Below are positions 1 to 6,986 of a DNA stretch of 14,079 bases, in pieces (position 1 is the stretch's first letter; each line of letters begins with the position of its first letter). The stretch covers positions 1 to 14,079 of the forward strand of contig JAJZMW010000067.1 in assembly GCA_021848165.1 (NCBI GenBank), given 5' to 3'. A model generated the notes under the pieces. The model was not told the origin of the DNA. It worked only from the letters and a program-made list of their open reading frames with translations, and made no database searches. Origin of the DNA: Thermoplasmata archaeon. Lineage in GTDB: Archaea > Thermoplasmatota > Thermoplasmata > Lutacidiplasmatales > UBA184. A program made the translations under genes and the position numbers.

Positions 1-51
1 GCGGCGCTCGCGATCGCGGCCGATAGCCTCCAGGCCCGGACCCGACCGTGA
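1..51 (+). CDS. 3' end of an unidentified upstream gene (partial)
   Basis: The frame starting at base 1 is open for 16 codons and ends in TGA at 49-51, giving a C-terminus that reads AALAIAADSLQARTRP. Its stop overlaps the GTG start of the cysteine desulfurase (GTGA, 48-51). The same tight overlap recurs elsewhere in this window (9222, 9548, 11193, 13756), so an upstream co-transcribed gene is likely. Too little is visible to name a family. It could also be a chance open frame, because stops are rare in DNA this GC-rich. Confidence 0.35.
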   Translation, partial: AALAIAADSLQARTRP

Positions 52-1304
52 CCGCGGGCGCCGCCCGTCGCGACTTTCCCGCGCTGCGTCGTCGGCCGGG
101 GGAGCCGCCGATCGCGTACCTCGACTCGGCGTGCATGTCGCTCGTCCCGCGCTCGGTCCTCGCGGCGATGCGAGCTTACTACACGGAGACCCCCGGGTGC
201 GCCGGACGGAGCCTTCACCGATGGGCCGAGGCGGTGGGGCGCCACGTGGAGGAGACGCGGGAAGAGTTCGCTCGCTTCCTCGGAGCGCGCGAGCCGGCCA
301 GCGTCGTGTTCCTGCGCAACACCACCGAAGCGATCAATCTCGTCGGGCAGGGGATCGGCCTCGCGCGCGGCGATGCGGTCCTGATCAGCGATCAGGAGCA
401 CAATTCGAACCTCGTGCCCTGGCAGCGCCTCGCGCGCGAGCGCGGGATCCGCGTCGACATCCTCCCGTTGCCCGAGGACGGAAGCTTTCCCTCCGACGCC
501 TTCGAGGCGGCGCTCGGCCGTGGCGTGAAGCTCGTCAGCCTCTTCCATACGTCGAACCTCGACGGCCGAACGCTCCCGCTCCGGGAGATCGTCGAACGGG
601 CGCACGACCGCGGGGCCCGGACGCTTTTTGACGGGGCCCAGTCCGCGCCGCACCGCCGCGTCGAGTTCGACCGGAACGGCAGCGACTTTTACGCGATCTC
701 CGCGCACAAGATGCTCGGGCCGACCGGCACCGGGGTCCTCGTCGGTCGGCCGGACCGGCTCCGCGAGCTCCGACCGCTCCTGATCGGAGGGGAGACGGTC
801 GAGTGGTCGACGCTCGAAGACCACGAATTGAGAGCGCCGCCGCACCGTTTCGAGGCCGGCCTCCAGAACTACGGCGGCATCCTCGGCGCCCGGGCCGCCC
901 TCGCCTATCTCGAGCGCACCGGCCTCGAGGAGATCGAGGCGGCGCAGCGGGATCTCAACGCCATCGCGACCCGGGAGCTCGCCGAGGAACCGCGGGTCCG
1001 CATCCTCGGCCCTCCCGATCCCGCCGCGCGCCCGAGCATCTTCGGCTTCTCCCTCGCGGGGATCGACCCGCACGACGCGGCGCTCTTCCTCGACGCGGGC
1101 CACGGGGTCCTGGTCCGGAGCGGGCGCCACTGCGTTCACTCCTGGTACGAACGGCGGAACCTTGCCGGGAGCGTGCGGGCCTCCTTCTACCTCTACAACC
1201 ACCGGGCGGACGTCCGGGCGTTCGTTCGGGGGGTGCGAGAGATGATCGAGCGGATCCCCGTCGGCCGCGTGACCGCTGCCGGGCCCCCACCCCCCGGACC
1301 CTAG
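48..1304 (+). CDS. Class V aminotransferase, SufS/Csd-type cysteine desulfurase
   Basis: A 418-aa PLP enzyme of fold type I, the usual length for group II cysteine desulfurases, which take sulfur from cysteine as an enzyme persulfide and release alanine. The PLP lysine is K221 in SAHKMLGPTGTGVL, preceded by H220. The cofactor pocket shows EHNSN (H118) and FDGAQ (D195, Q198). The catalytic cysteine is C362 in RSGRHCVHSWYERR, with the group II RxGxHC context. A proline-rich tail (PPPPGP) ends the protein. The start is a GTG overlapping the stop of the preceding frame. The next gene is convergent, so this gene belongs to a left-hand unit, not to the apr-sat operon. Cysteine desulfurases can charge TusA, so a link to the TusA genes at 10 and 11 kb is possible but unproven; an Fe-S assembly role is equally likely. 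The family is sure, the substrate (cysteine or selenocysteine) less so. Confidence 0.9.
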   Translation: MTAGAARRDFPALRRRPGEPPIAYLDSACMSLVPRSVLAAMRAYYTETPGCAGRSLHRWAEAVGRHVEETREEFARFLGAREPASVVFLRNTTEAINLVGQGIGLARGDAVLISDQEHNSNLVPWQRLARERGIRVDILPLPEDGSFPSDAFEAALGRGVKLVSLFHTSNLDGRTLPLREIVERAHDRGARTLFDGAQSAPHRRVEFDRNGSDFYAISAHKMLGPTGTGVLVGRPDRLRELRPLLIGGETVEWSTLEDHELRAPPHRFEAGLQNYGGILGARAALAYLERTGLEEIEAAQRDLNAIATRELAEEPRVRILGPPDPAARPSIFGFSLAGIDPHDAALFLDAGHGVLVRSGRHCVHSWYERRNLAGSVRASFYLYNHRADVRAFVRGVREMIERIPVGRVTAAGPPPPGP

Positions 1305-1455
1305 CCGTTCCCTTCGAGAGCCGCGGCCCCCGTGCTGCCCCCCCCGCTCGAGGGGATTCCGAAGAGGGGACACCTCTCTCGCGTGCGAGCGGGGGGATCG
1401 TGCGCGAGGCCCGGGGGGGATGTGAGCGCCGGTTTCGGGAGGCGAGCCCGGGGGG

Positions 1456-1475
1456 GGATCCTCCGGGGAGGATTC
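1456..1475. repeat. 8-bp hairpin within the G-rich gap
   Basis: GGATCCTC (1456-1463) pairs with GAGGATTC (1468-1475), with one G-T wobble and a CGGG loop. It follows directly on an 8-base G run and is followed by CCCCGGGG (1480-1487). It may be a terminator-like or RNA structure for the convergent genes. There is no T-tract. Confidence 0.4.
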
Positions 1476-1653
1476 GAGCCCCGGGGCGGTCGGGCGGGAC
1501 CCGCCGGGGTCGCGACCGGCGGCGATCCACCCGGCGGGGAGGTCGAGAGGGAAGGGAGTGAGCTCGCCGCGGTCGCGGGCCCCCCACCGATCGTCGTGCG
1601 GCGTTCGGGGAGCGGGTCGGTGGGGCGGGGGGACCGAGAGATGCGTTCGCGCT

Positions 1654-1672
1654 CCGATGCAGGTCGCATCGG
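1654..1672. repeat. Perfect 7-bp hairpin with 5-base loop
   Basis: CCGATGC (1654-1660) pairs perfectly with GCATCGG (1666-1672) around an AGGTC loop. It sits about 125 bases beyond the 3' end of sat on the - strand, between convergent genes. It is a candidate 3'-end structure for the sat transcript. Confidence 0.4.
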
Positions 1673-1734
1673 CGAAGGGGAAAGTGCCCGGCCGCGGGAA
1701 CCGTTCGACACCACGACCGACCACCGCCCCCGGT

Positions 1735-1758
1735 CGGAGCCGGGGAGGGACGGCTCCG
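1735..1758. repeat. Terminator-like hairpin downstream of sat
   Basis: CGGAGCC (1735-1741) pairs with GGCTCCG (1752-1758) around a 10-base GA-rich loop. It lies about 40 bases past the sat stop codon, the place expected for a 3'-end stem. No T-run follows on either strand. Confidence 0.4.
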
Positions 1759-1795
1759 GGGGCCCCACCGTTCGCCGACGCGCCGGCGCGGGGGC

Positions 1796-2962
1796 TCAGT
1801 CGGTGAGCAAGACGTCGCCCCGAGCGAGGATGCGGGCGACCTCGGGGCGGATGATCTCCGTCGGAAGCGCCTCCCCTTGGGAGAGCGCCCGCCGGATGCG
1901 GGTCTGGCTCGTGTCCAGCCGATGCTCCGGGGAATGGACGCAGGTGCGCGACGTGGCCATCCACCCGCACACTCGGCAGAAGAACGTCTCCGCGAACTTG
2001 AGGGGGGTGACGCCGATGGGGTACTCGTCGAAGATCCGCTGGCACGCGAAGGGATCGTAGTACTTTCCGACCCCGGCTTGGTCGCGACCGACGATGTAGA
2101 GCGAGCAACCGAAGTTCTTGCGCACGATCGCGAGGAACAGCGCGGCCTTCGGTCCTCCGTAGCGCATCGAGATGCTGAGCGCCGCGAGGAGCACCCGGTC
2201 GGGCGGGTAGTAGTTCCGCACGAGCTCTTGGTACGCCTCGAGGACCACCTCGGGGCGGTAATCGCCCTTCTTCAGCCGCCCGAGGACGGGGTGGATGAGC
2301 AGGCCGTCCACCTCCTCTCGCTCCAACGTGCATCGCTGGAGGTACTCGTGGGCGGTGTGGGGAACGTTCCGGGTCTGGTAGGCGGCCACGCTTTTCCATC
2401 CTCGACGCGCGAACTCTTCTCGGGTCTCGAGGGGCGAAAGCTCCAGGGACCCCGTGGGGTGGTCGAGGCGTCGCAGGAGGTCGATGCGGCCCGCCAACGC
2501 CGTCTCGCCCGCGGCGAACACGTCCGCCACGTTCGGGTGATGGGGATCGGTCGTCCCGTACACCCCCTCGGCATATCGCTTCCGGTCGTACCGGAACTTC
2601 TCCTCAATGTGGAGCACGGCGAACAGGGTCCCGGAACCGTCGAGAAGTCCCACTTCGTCCCCCGTTCGGACCTGATCCACGACGGCGAGGTTCTCCGCGC
2701 CCGAGGGCGCAAGCAGGATCGGAATCGTCCACGGGAGCCCGTTGGGGAGGTGGTTCGTGGCCAGGATCGTCTCGAGCGCTTCGCCGCCCTGAAACCCTTC
2801 GAGAGGAGAGTACGCCCCGACTCCGATCTTCTCGGCGTCGTAGACCTGATCGATGAACGGGGAGATCTTCAGCAGGTCGCGGATCTCGGAGTCCCTTCGG
2901 GCCCGCTCGGACGGAGAGACCTGACGGTCGATCAGCCGGCCACCGTGAGGCGGGGGAATCAT
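1796..2962 (-). CDS. sat: Sulfate adenylyltransferase (ATP sulfurylase)
   Basis: A 388-aa single-domain ATP sulfurylase, the length typical of archaeal and sulfur-oxidiser enzymes without an APS-kinase domain. It interconverts sulfate plus ATP with APS plus pyrophosphate; in sulfur oxidisers it runs towards ATP and sulfate. The nucleotide-binding motif QTRNVPHTAHE is at 196-206 with both histidines (H202, H205). The second motif reads GRDQAGVGKYY (292-302) where most family members have GRDHAGVG, so one conserved His is Gln. A C-terminal zinc-type segment, FFCRVCGWM...TCVHSPEH (C329, C332, C341, H346), matches the zinc knuckle of archaeal and bacterial Sat. The start ATG has GGGGAG a few bases upstream, and a TATA-like TAATAT lies 31-36 bases upstream. 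It is the last gene of the - strand apr unit, 148 bases after the phosphatase, so it may also have its own promoter. Confidence 0.96.
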   Translation of the reverse strand: MIPPPHGGRLIDRQVSPSERARRDSEIRDLLKISPFIDQVYDAEKIGVGAYSPLEGFQGGEALETILATNHLPNGLPWTIPILLAPSGAENLAVVDQVRTGDEVGLLDGSGTLFAVLHIEEKFRYDRKRYAEGVYGTTDPHHPNVADVFAAGETALAGRIDLLRRLDHPTGSLELSPLETREEFARRGWKSVAAYQTRNVPHTAHEYLQRCTLEREEVDGLLIHPVLGRLKKGDYRPEVVLEAYQELVRNYYPPDRVLLAALSISMRYGGPKAALFLAIVRKNFGCSLYIVGRDQAGVGKYYDPFACQRIFDEYPIGVTPLKFAETFFCRVCGWMATSRTCVHSPEHRLDTSQTRIRRALSQGEALPTEIIRPEVARILARGDVLLTD

Positions 2963-2992
2963 GCGTTCTCCCCGGAGCGAGGACGGTTCCGG

Positions 2993-2998
2993 ATATTA
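2993..2998 (-). promoter_or_regulatory. Candidate TATA box for sat
   Basis: On the - strand this reads TCTAATATCC, the only AT-rich island in the 148-base gap between the phosphatase and sat. A start site about 25 bases downstream would give a leader under 10 bases, with the GGGGAG ribosome-binding site at the extreme 5' end. This is inference from composition and spacing only. Confidence 0.4.
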
Positions 2999-3110
2999 GA
3001 GGCTACCCGCCGGCGGGCGCGGCCGGGACCTTCGGAAGGGCCGGCGGTGAGGCGGCGGACGCCGGACGGCCGGCCTGGCCGCGGAGGATGCTCGCCGGAG
3101 TCGGCGCGGT

Positions 3111-4133
3111 TCATGGAGCGCCGACCCGCGGTGCCGAAGACCGGTCGCGACGCTCCGCCGAGTCCGGGAGGGGATCCGCCGTGCGCGATCGCGGCGCGTC
3201 GTGCTGGATGGCGTACGGACGCCACGAACCGTCCACGAGCCGCCGCACGATCAGGTCCCGCGTCGAGCGAACGGCCCGGATCGTGGGGATCTCCACCATG
3301 AGGATCCCCTCATGGCCGACCTCCTGGAAGAGGTCCGACGTGTGGATCGTCAAGAGCCGATCCCCGTGCATCGAGCGGCCGAGATGGACGGGGGCGTGCC
3401 CCTTGACCATCACCGCGCAGCCGTTCGTTCGAAGGAACCCCGCGAGCTCCTCCGCCGAGTAGGAGAACCCCACGCCGCGATCCTGGTAGTCCTCGATCGG
3501 ATCGCTCCACAGCAGGCCCTCGAGGACCGTGGCATCGACGGGGGACGGTCGCCCCAGATCCCAGCGATGGGGCGGAGGGATCCCCCCGTGCGCGAGGAAG
3601 ACGCCGTTCTCGGTGATCGCGGCCGCCGGGAGCCGGTCGCAGAGATCGAGACAGCGCGAGTAGATCGAGAACGCCTCCCGGGGAGGGACCTCGCGGCGCA
3701 GCTCCTTGAGAAACGTCATCGACGGAACCGGGAACCGGCGCGGGGCCTCGTGATTGCCCCGCAGGAGGATCACCTCGTCGGGGGCGCGGGCGGCCCAAGC
3801 GAGCAGGAAGGCGAGATTCCAGATCGACCCCCCGGGGAGGGAGGTCGGTTCCGGTTCGGATCGGCTGGCCCGATCGATGTAGTCGCCGAGCCCGACGAAC
3901 CGCTGCGAGGGGTCGTGCGCCCGGGCGTAGCGCACGGCCCGCTGGACGGAAGCGTAGTCGCCGTGGCTATCCCCGATCACCTGGATCGGACGGTCGGATG
4001 GCAGGCGGAGGAGCGAAGCTCCGTCCGAGCCGCGCAGCGCCTCTTCCACCGCGTCGAGAAAGGCGTGGTAGTCGGCGACCGGCCGACCCTGGAGGTGGCG
4101 CGGATCGTTGGCCACCGAGTCGACGAGGTCCAC
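3111..4133 (-). CDS. PPP-family (calcineurin-like) serine/threonine protein phosphatase
   Basis: A 340-aa metallophosphoesterase with the whole PPP signature in order: GDSHGD (54-59), GDYIDR (83-88), LLRGNHE (123-129), HGG (182-184), WSDP (209-212) and KGH (244-246), with a later His at 264 in LTIHTS. These residues bind the two metal ions and phosphate in PP1/PP2A-like enzymes. An N-terminal extension of about 50 residues and a charged, low-complexity tail (after about 310) flank the catalytic core. The start is GTG with AGGAGG about nine bases upstream. It lies 55 bases after aprA and before sat on the same strand, so it is probably co-transcribed with the APS-pathway genes. That suggests, without proof, that it dephosphorylates a pathway component or regulator. 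Substrate unknown; phosphoprotein activity is inferred from the family. Confidence 0.88.
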   Translation of the reverse strand: MDLVDSVANDPRHLQGRPVADYHAFLDAVEEALRGSDGASLLRLPSDRPIQVIGDSHGDYASVQRAVRYARAHDPSQRFVGLGDYIDRASRSEPEPTSLPGGSIWNLAFLLAWAARAPDEVILLRGNHEAPRRFPVPSMTFLKELRREVPPREAFSIYSRCLDLCDRLPAAAITENGVFLAHGGIPPPHRWDLGRPSPVDATVLEGLLWSDPIEDYQDRGVGFSYSAEELAGFLRTNGCAVMVKGHAPVHLGRSMHGDRLLTIHTSDLFQEVGHEGILMVEIPTIRAVRSTRDLIVRRLVDGSWRPYAIQHDAPRSRTADPLPDSAERRDRSSAPRVGAP

Positions 4134-4188
4134 GGGGATCTTCCTCCTGCTCCGGTCCGTTCGAAGCCGATCCGGCGAGCGGCCGTGG

Positions 4189-6027
4189 CTAGAAGAGCGC
4201 GCGGTACGGGCGAGTGAAGAGCTTCCACTCGCCCGACGCCGGCTCGTAGACCGAGTTCACGAAGCAGTGCCAGTTCTCGTCGTCCACGCGGGGGTAATCG
4301 GCGCGATAGTAGTACCCCGGCCAGCGGGTCTCCTTACGGAAAAGCGTGTGCCGGACCACGGCCTCGGCCGTCCAGAGCCGGTGGTCGAGCTCCCAGACGC
4401 GTTGGAGCTGGTGGAGGTCCTTCGCGGCCATGGACCCCAAGTCGACCCTCAGTCGACGCAGATGCTCCAGCGCCCGGGTCAACAGATGCTCGTTGGTGAT
4501 GTAATTGGCGCTCACGCCCCCCGCGTACTCGTCCATGATCTTCTCGAGGCGGTGCAGTCCCTGGTCGGGGAACAGGTAGTCCGGGCTCACGGTCCCGGTC
4601 GTGACGTTCCCCTTCTTCGCGTCGTACCGATCCATCGGAGCATAGACCGTCGTGCGGAGCTGGGCGATCGCGGTCTCCGAGACGGTCGGGGCCCCCGGAT
4701 GGTCCGTGAGGAAGGCGACCGCGGCCTTGGCGGCGAGACGGCCCTCGGTGTACGACCCGCTCGAGAACTTGTGCGCCGAACCGCCCACGGTGTCGCCCGC
4801 CCCGAACAGACCTTGGATCGTGGTCATGCGGTTGTAGCCCCACGAGTACTCCCCCAGGGCGACGTCCTTCGGGCCGCTCGTCCAAGCGCCCGCGCAGACG
4901 GCGTGCGAACCCATCACGTACGGCTCCGAAAGGATCAGCTCCGAAGGCACTTTCGTCGGCTCGATCCCCTGGGAGGCCCAGGTGACCGCCTGGCCGATCG
5001 TCATGTTCAGGAAGTCCTCCCAGCCGATCGCTTCCTTCTCCGGGGTGTCGAGGACCCGCTCGGTGTGCAGGAGGATCGGCCCCTTGCCTTCGAGGATCTC
5101 TTGGAGCATCAGATGGTTCCGCAGGCAGGTCGGCATCGGCTTCGCATCGGCGTAGGCGCCCACCCGCGTGCGCAGTTCGGGAAGCCGGGCCGACTCGAAG
5201 TGTTCTCCGGCGGCGTTGGTCGCCACCGCCTTCAGCATCAAGAACCACGCCCCCACGGGACCGTAGCCATCCTTGAACCGCGTGACCACCAGGCGATTCT
5301 CCATCTGGGTCATCTCGGCGCCCATCTGGATCAGGAGCCCGTAGGCCGAACCGCTCGCCCAAGGAGGGTACCACGTCCGTCCGGCGCCCTCCCCCGCCGA
5401 TCGGGGGCGGTAGATGTGCGAGGCCCCCGCGGACGCCACGATCACCGCCTTGGCCCGGAACACGTAGAAGGAACCGTCGCGCACGTTGACCCCGACGGCC
5501 CCCGCCACCCGTTTCGGGTCCTGGGCGTCCGGCAGGAGGTGGGTCACGACGATCCGCTCGTAGACTTCGGAGGCGGCCTTGCGCGCCGCCTCCGCCACGA
5601 TCGGCTTGTACGACTCTCCGTGGATCATGATCTGCCAGCGGCCCTCGCGGACATACCTCCCCGTCTGGGGATCGGTGAAGATCGGGAGCCCCCACTCCTC
5701 GAACATGTGCACGGTCGAGTCGACGTGGCGAGCCATGTCGTAGACGAGGTCCTCGCGGGAGAGCCCCATCAGGTCGTTGCGGACGTACCGAACGAAATCC
5801 TCCGGCTGGTTCTCGTTCCAGCGCATCCCCATGTAACAGTTGATCGCGGACAGCCCCTGGGCGACCGCCCCGCTGCGCTCGATCGCGGCCTTCTCGACGA
5901 TGACGATCTTGAGGTCGCGGCCCCAGTACCGGGCCTCGTAAGCCGCCCCGCATCCGGCGAATCCGCCGCCGACGATCAGGATGTCGCAGTCCACGATGTG
6001 GGTGGCCGAGGAGGAAGATTCGCCCAC
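4189..6027 (-). CDS. aprA: Adenylylsulfate (APS) reductase, alpha subunit
   Basis: A 612-aa FAD flavoprotein of the fumarate-reductase/AprA family. AprA carries the FAD site where APS and sulfite plus AMP are interconverted; AprB passes the electrons. The FAD-binding N-terminus reads CDILIVGGGFAGCGAA (about 14-29), followed by VEKAAIERSGAVAQGLSAIN, characteristic of AprA rather than SdhA or FrdA. Near residues 415-430 the AprA-typical HKFSSGSYTEGRLAAKAAV is present. The C-terminus (WPGYYYRADYPRVDDENW, then VNSVYEP) also matches AprA. The GTG start follows GGAGGGG by six bases, 18 bases after the aprB stop. Immediate pairing with aprB fixes the identity. Direction of catalysis cannot be read from AprA alone; the neighbouring sulfur-oxidation genes favour sulfite oxidation. 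Confidence 0.96.
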   Translation of the reverse strand: MGESSSSATHIVDCDILIVGGGFAGCGAAYEARYWGRDLKIVIVEKAAIERSGAVAQGLSAINCYMGMRWNENQPEDFVRYVRNDLMGLSREDLVYDMARHVDSTVHMFEEWGLPIFTDPQTGRYVREGRWQIMIHGESYKPIVAEAARKAASEVYERIVVTHLLPDAQDPKRVAGAVGVNVRDGSFYVFRAKAVIVASAGASHIYRPRSAGEGAGRTWYPPWASGSAYGLLIQMGAEMTQMENRLVVTRFKDGYGPVGAWFLMLKAVATNAAGEHFESARLPELRTRVGAYADAKPMPTCLRNHLMLQEILEGKGPILLHTERVLDTPEKEAIGWEDFLNMTIGQAVTWASQGIEPTKVPSELILSEPYVMGSHAVCAGAWTSGPKDVALGEYSWGYNRMTTIQGLFGAGDTVGGSAHKFSSGSYTEGRLAAKAAVAFLTDHPGAPTVSETAIAQLRTTVYAPMDRYDAKKGNVTTGTVSPDYLFPDQGLHRLEKIMDEYAGGVSANYITNEHLLTRALEHLRRLRVDLGSMAAKDLHQLQRVWELDHRLWTAEAVVRHTLFRKETRWPGYYYRADYPRVDDENWHCFVNSVYEPASGEWKLFTRPYRALF

Positions 6028-6045
6028 GAGCGTCCCCTCCGCGGC

Positions 6046-6495
6046 TCAGCCCCCCGCGCTCGCGGGTCGCGGAAGCGTGGGCAGCGCATCAACGGCGAGG
6101 TACTCGGGTTCGAAGGAGAGCAGTTCGCTTCGGAGCGCCTCGGCCGGAGGTGCGGGCGCCTCCTGCGGCGCGCGGATCGATCCCCACGGGGTCGTGCGGA
6201 TCGGGAAGACGAGCTCCTTCGTGTCCCCGTTGAGCACCCGGATCTTCCACTGGCCCCGGTCGGGGGTTCGCGTCGGGACGACGCTCTGCCCGCGCGGGGC
6301 GAACCCCGCGTATCCGCGGATGTCGATCGCCGCCTCGGGGCACGCCTTCACGCAGCAGTAGCATTCCCAGCACATCGGCGGCTCGATGTTGTAGGCCCTT
6401 CCTTGGACCGGGTCGATGTGCATGATGTCGCTCGGGCAGATCTTGACGCATTCCATGCAGCCTTTGCACTTGTCCGTCAGCACGTACGTGGGCAT
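6046..6495 (-). CDS. aprB: APS reductase, beta (iron-sulfur) subunit
   Basis: A 149-aa protein with two [4Fe-4S] motifs: C10, C13, C16, C20 (CKGCMECVKICP) and C42, C45, C48, C52 (CWECYCCVKACP). The latter is the AprB hallmark. It continues IDIRGYAGFAPRGQSV and IRTTPWGS, typical of the AprB tail that wraps around AprA. From memory, the reductive Archaeoglobus/sulfate-reducer type has a longer spacing inside the first motif; the short CxxCxxCxxxCP here resembles the AprB of sulfur oxidisers and crenarchaea. I chose ATG 6495 because AprB proteins usually begin MPT(Y/F)V. An in-frame GTG at 6519 would add eight residues (MKIPQDRT) and is also possible. The gene is preceded by a strong candidate promoter and a motif shared with tusA. 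Confidence 0.95.
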   Translation of the reverse strand: MPTYVLTDKCKGCMECVKICPSDIMHIDPVQGRAYNIEPPMCWECYCCVKACPEAAIDIRGYAGFAPRGQSVVPTRTPDRGQWKIRVLNGDTKELVFPIRTTPWGSIRAPQEAPAPPAEALRSELLSFEPEYLAVDALPTLPRPASAGG

Positions 6496-6547
6496 CGTTC
6501 GATCCTGGGGGATCTTCACCGCGGCGGGTCCGCACCGAACCCGAGAC

Positions 6548-6560
6548 GGCGACGGTCGCC
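6548..6560 (-). other. Small hairpin in the aprB leader
   Basis: GGCGA (6548-6552) pairs with TCGCC (6556-6560) around a 3-base loop. If transcription starts about 25 bases after the TATA-like element at 6584-6591, this stem lies at the very 5' end of the aprBA messenger. It could stabilise the messenger or mean nothing. Confidence 0.25.
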
Positions 6561-6583
6561 CGGTCCACGGAGTCGGTGGTCCG

Positions 6584-6591
6584 ATAAAATA
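6584..6591 (-). promoter_or_regulatory. TATA-like element for aprBA
   Basis: On the - strand TATTTTAT, the strongest AT run in the window. It lies between the end of the fixX-like gene and aprB, about 90 bases before ATG 6495. It is preceded by seven bases and then the 16-base motif shared with the tusA promoter. An archaeal start site would fall near 6560. Confidence 0.6.
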
Positions 6592-6598
6592 CCTTCGA

Positions 6599-6614
6599 CA
6601 TTTGTCCAGTTATT
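6599..6614 (-). promoter_or_regulatory. Shared 16-base motif, copy 1 (aprB promoter)
   Basis: On the - strand AATAACTGGACAAATG, identical over 16 bases to 9945-9960 (+), which precedes tusA. Each copy is followed 7-8 bases later by a TATA-like element. The position just upstream of the TATA box fits an activator site or an extended BRE. No regulator gene is visible in the window. Confidence 0.7.
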
Positions 6615-6638
6615 CCAGAGCGCTCGACGGCCCCGGAC

Positions 6639-6671
6639 GGACCCGATACCAAGCCCGGGCGGACCGGGTCC
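6639..6671. repeat. Inverted repeat after the FixX-like gene
   Basis: GGACCCG (6639-6645) and CGGGTCC (6665-6671) form a perfect 7-bp stem around a 19-base loop that itself contains CCCGGG. It starts about ten bases past the stop of the FixX-like gene on the - strand and before the aprB promoter. It may end or attenuate the upstream transcript. There is no T-tract. Confidence 0.4.
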
Positions 6672-6680
6672 CCGCGGGCC

Positions 6681-6974
6681 TCAGCCGTACCGGAAGTGGA
6701 CGCCCCGGCTCCCGACGGGAAAGTCCCACTGGAGGGCTCGGTTGCCCAGCTCGTGGCAGGCGACCCGGCAGGCCCCGAGCTCGAGGCAGTTCTCGTAGTT
6801 GATCCGCACATGGTCCGCGTCCCAGTGGTACACCTCCGCCGGGCAGACCTTGATGCACGGCTTGAGCGCACAGGTCCGACACAACTGGGGATCGGCGATC
6901 TTGAGATGGGGAACCTTGTCGGTGGTGAACGAATCCGCACCGAGGCGTTCGGAGACGCTAATGCGAGCGGCCAC
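6681..6974 (-). CDS. fixX: FixX-like ferredoxin with one cluster cysteine missing
   Basis: A 97-aa small ferredoxin matching FixX, the ferredoxin partner of ETF-quinone oxidoreductase FixC. It shows an N-terminal SERLGADSFTTDK..PHL segment, the first motif C32, C35, C40, C44 (CRTCALKPCIKVCPAEVYH), then NYENCLELGACRVAC and the FixX-typical C-terminus LQWDFPVGSRGVHFRYG. In the second motif the usual CLECGxC is CLELGAC: C63, C69 and C73 are present, but the second cysteine is L66. One cluster may therefore be [3Fe-4S] or absent. The start is GTG after GGAGGGG. It follows the DUF1059 gene by 12 bases and precedes aprB. No fixABC is in the window, so its electron partner is unknown; AprBA is an attractive but unproven candidate. 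Confidence 0.88.
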   Translation of the reverse strand: MAARISVSERLGADSFTTDKVPHLKIADPQLCRTCALKPCIKVCPAEVYHWDADHVRINYENCLELGACRVACHELGNRALQWDFPVGSRGVHFRYG

Positions 6975-6986
6975 GAACCCCTCCGC

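Larger units (their letters stand above)
1305..1795. other. Gene-free G-rich gap between convergent genes
   Basis: About 490 bases separate the ends of the cysteine desulfurase (+) and sat (-). Frames are open on both strands here, but their translations are low-complexity Arg/Pro/Gly/Ser with no recognisable domain and no credible start, so I call no gene. The + strand carries several G runs of 4-8 bases between about 1390 and 1470 and several perfect hairpins (listed separately). Transcription termination of both genes must occur here. I see no T-tract of the usual archaeal terminator type, so termination may depend on structure or a protein factor. A structured RNA cannot be excluded. Confidence 0.6.

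Noticed and set aside
1465..1485. tRNA T-arm-like sequence GATTCGAGCCCC
   Set aside because: The stem and 7-base loop geometry of a T arm does not form, and no acceptor, D or anticodon arm can be found around it.
1677..1700. GGGGAAAGTGCCCGG resembling the conserved GAGGAAAGUCC of RNase P RNA
   Set aside because: Other conserved RNase P blocks are missing in the surrounding 400 bases on either strand.
1332..2060. Possible + strand gene in the G-rich gap
   Set aside because: The translation is Gly/Arg/Ser/Pro-rich, it runs into the 3' end of sat on the other strand, and no convincing start or domain is seen.
1877..3301. Open frame of about 470 codons on the + strand across sat
   Set aside because: It is antisense to sat, whose motifs are certain. 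The frame shows no family motif and ends in low-complexity sequence.
4108..6798. Very long open frame (about 900 codons) on the + strand
   Set aside because: It lies antisense to aprA and aprB, and its translation is Arg/Gly/Pro/His-rich with no domain. Stop-poor antisense frames are expected in GC-rich coding DNA.
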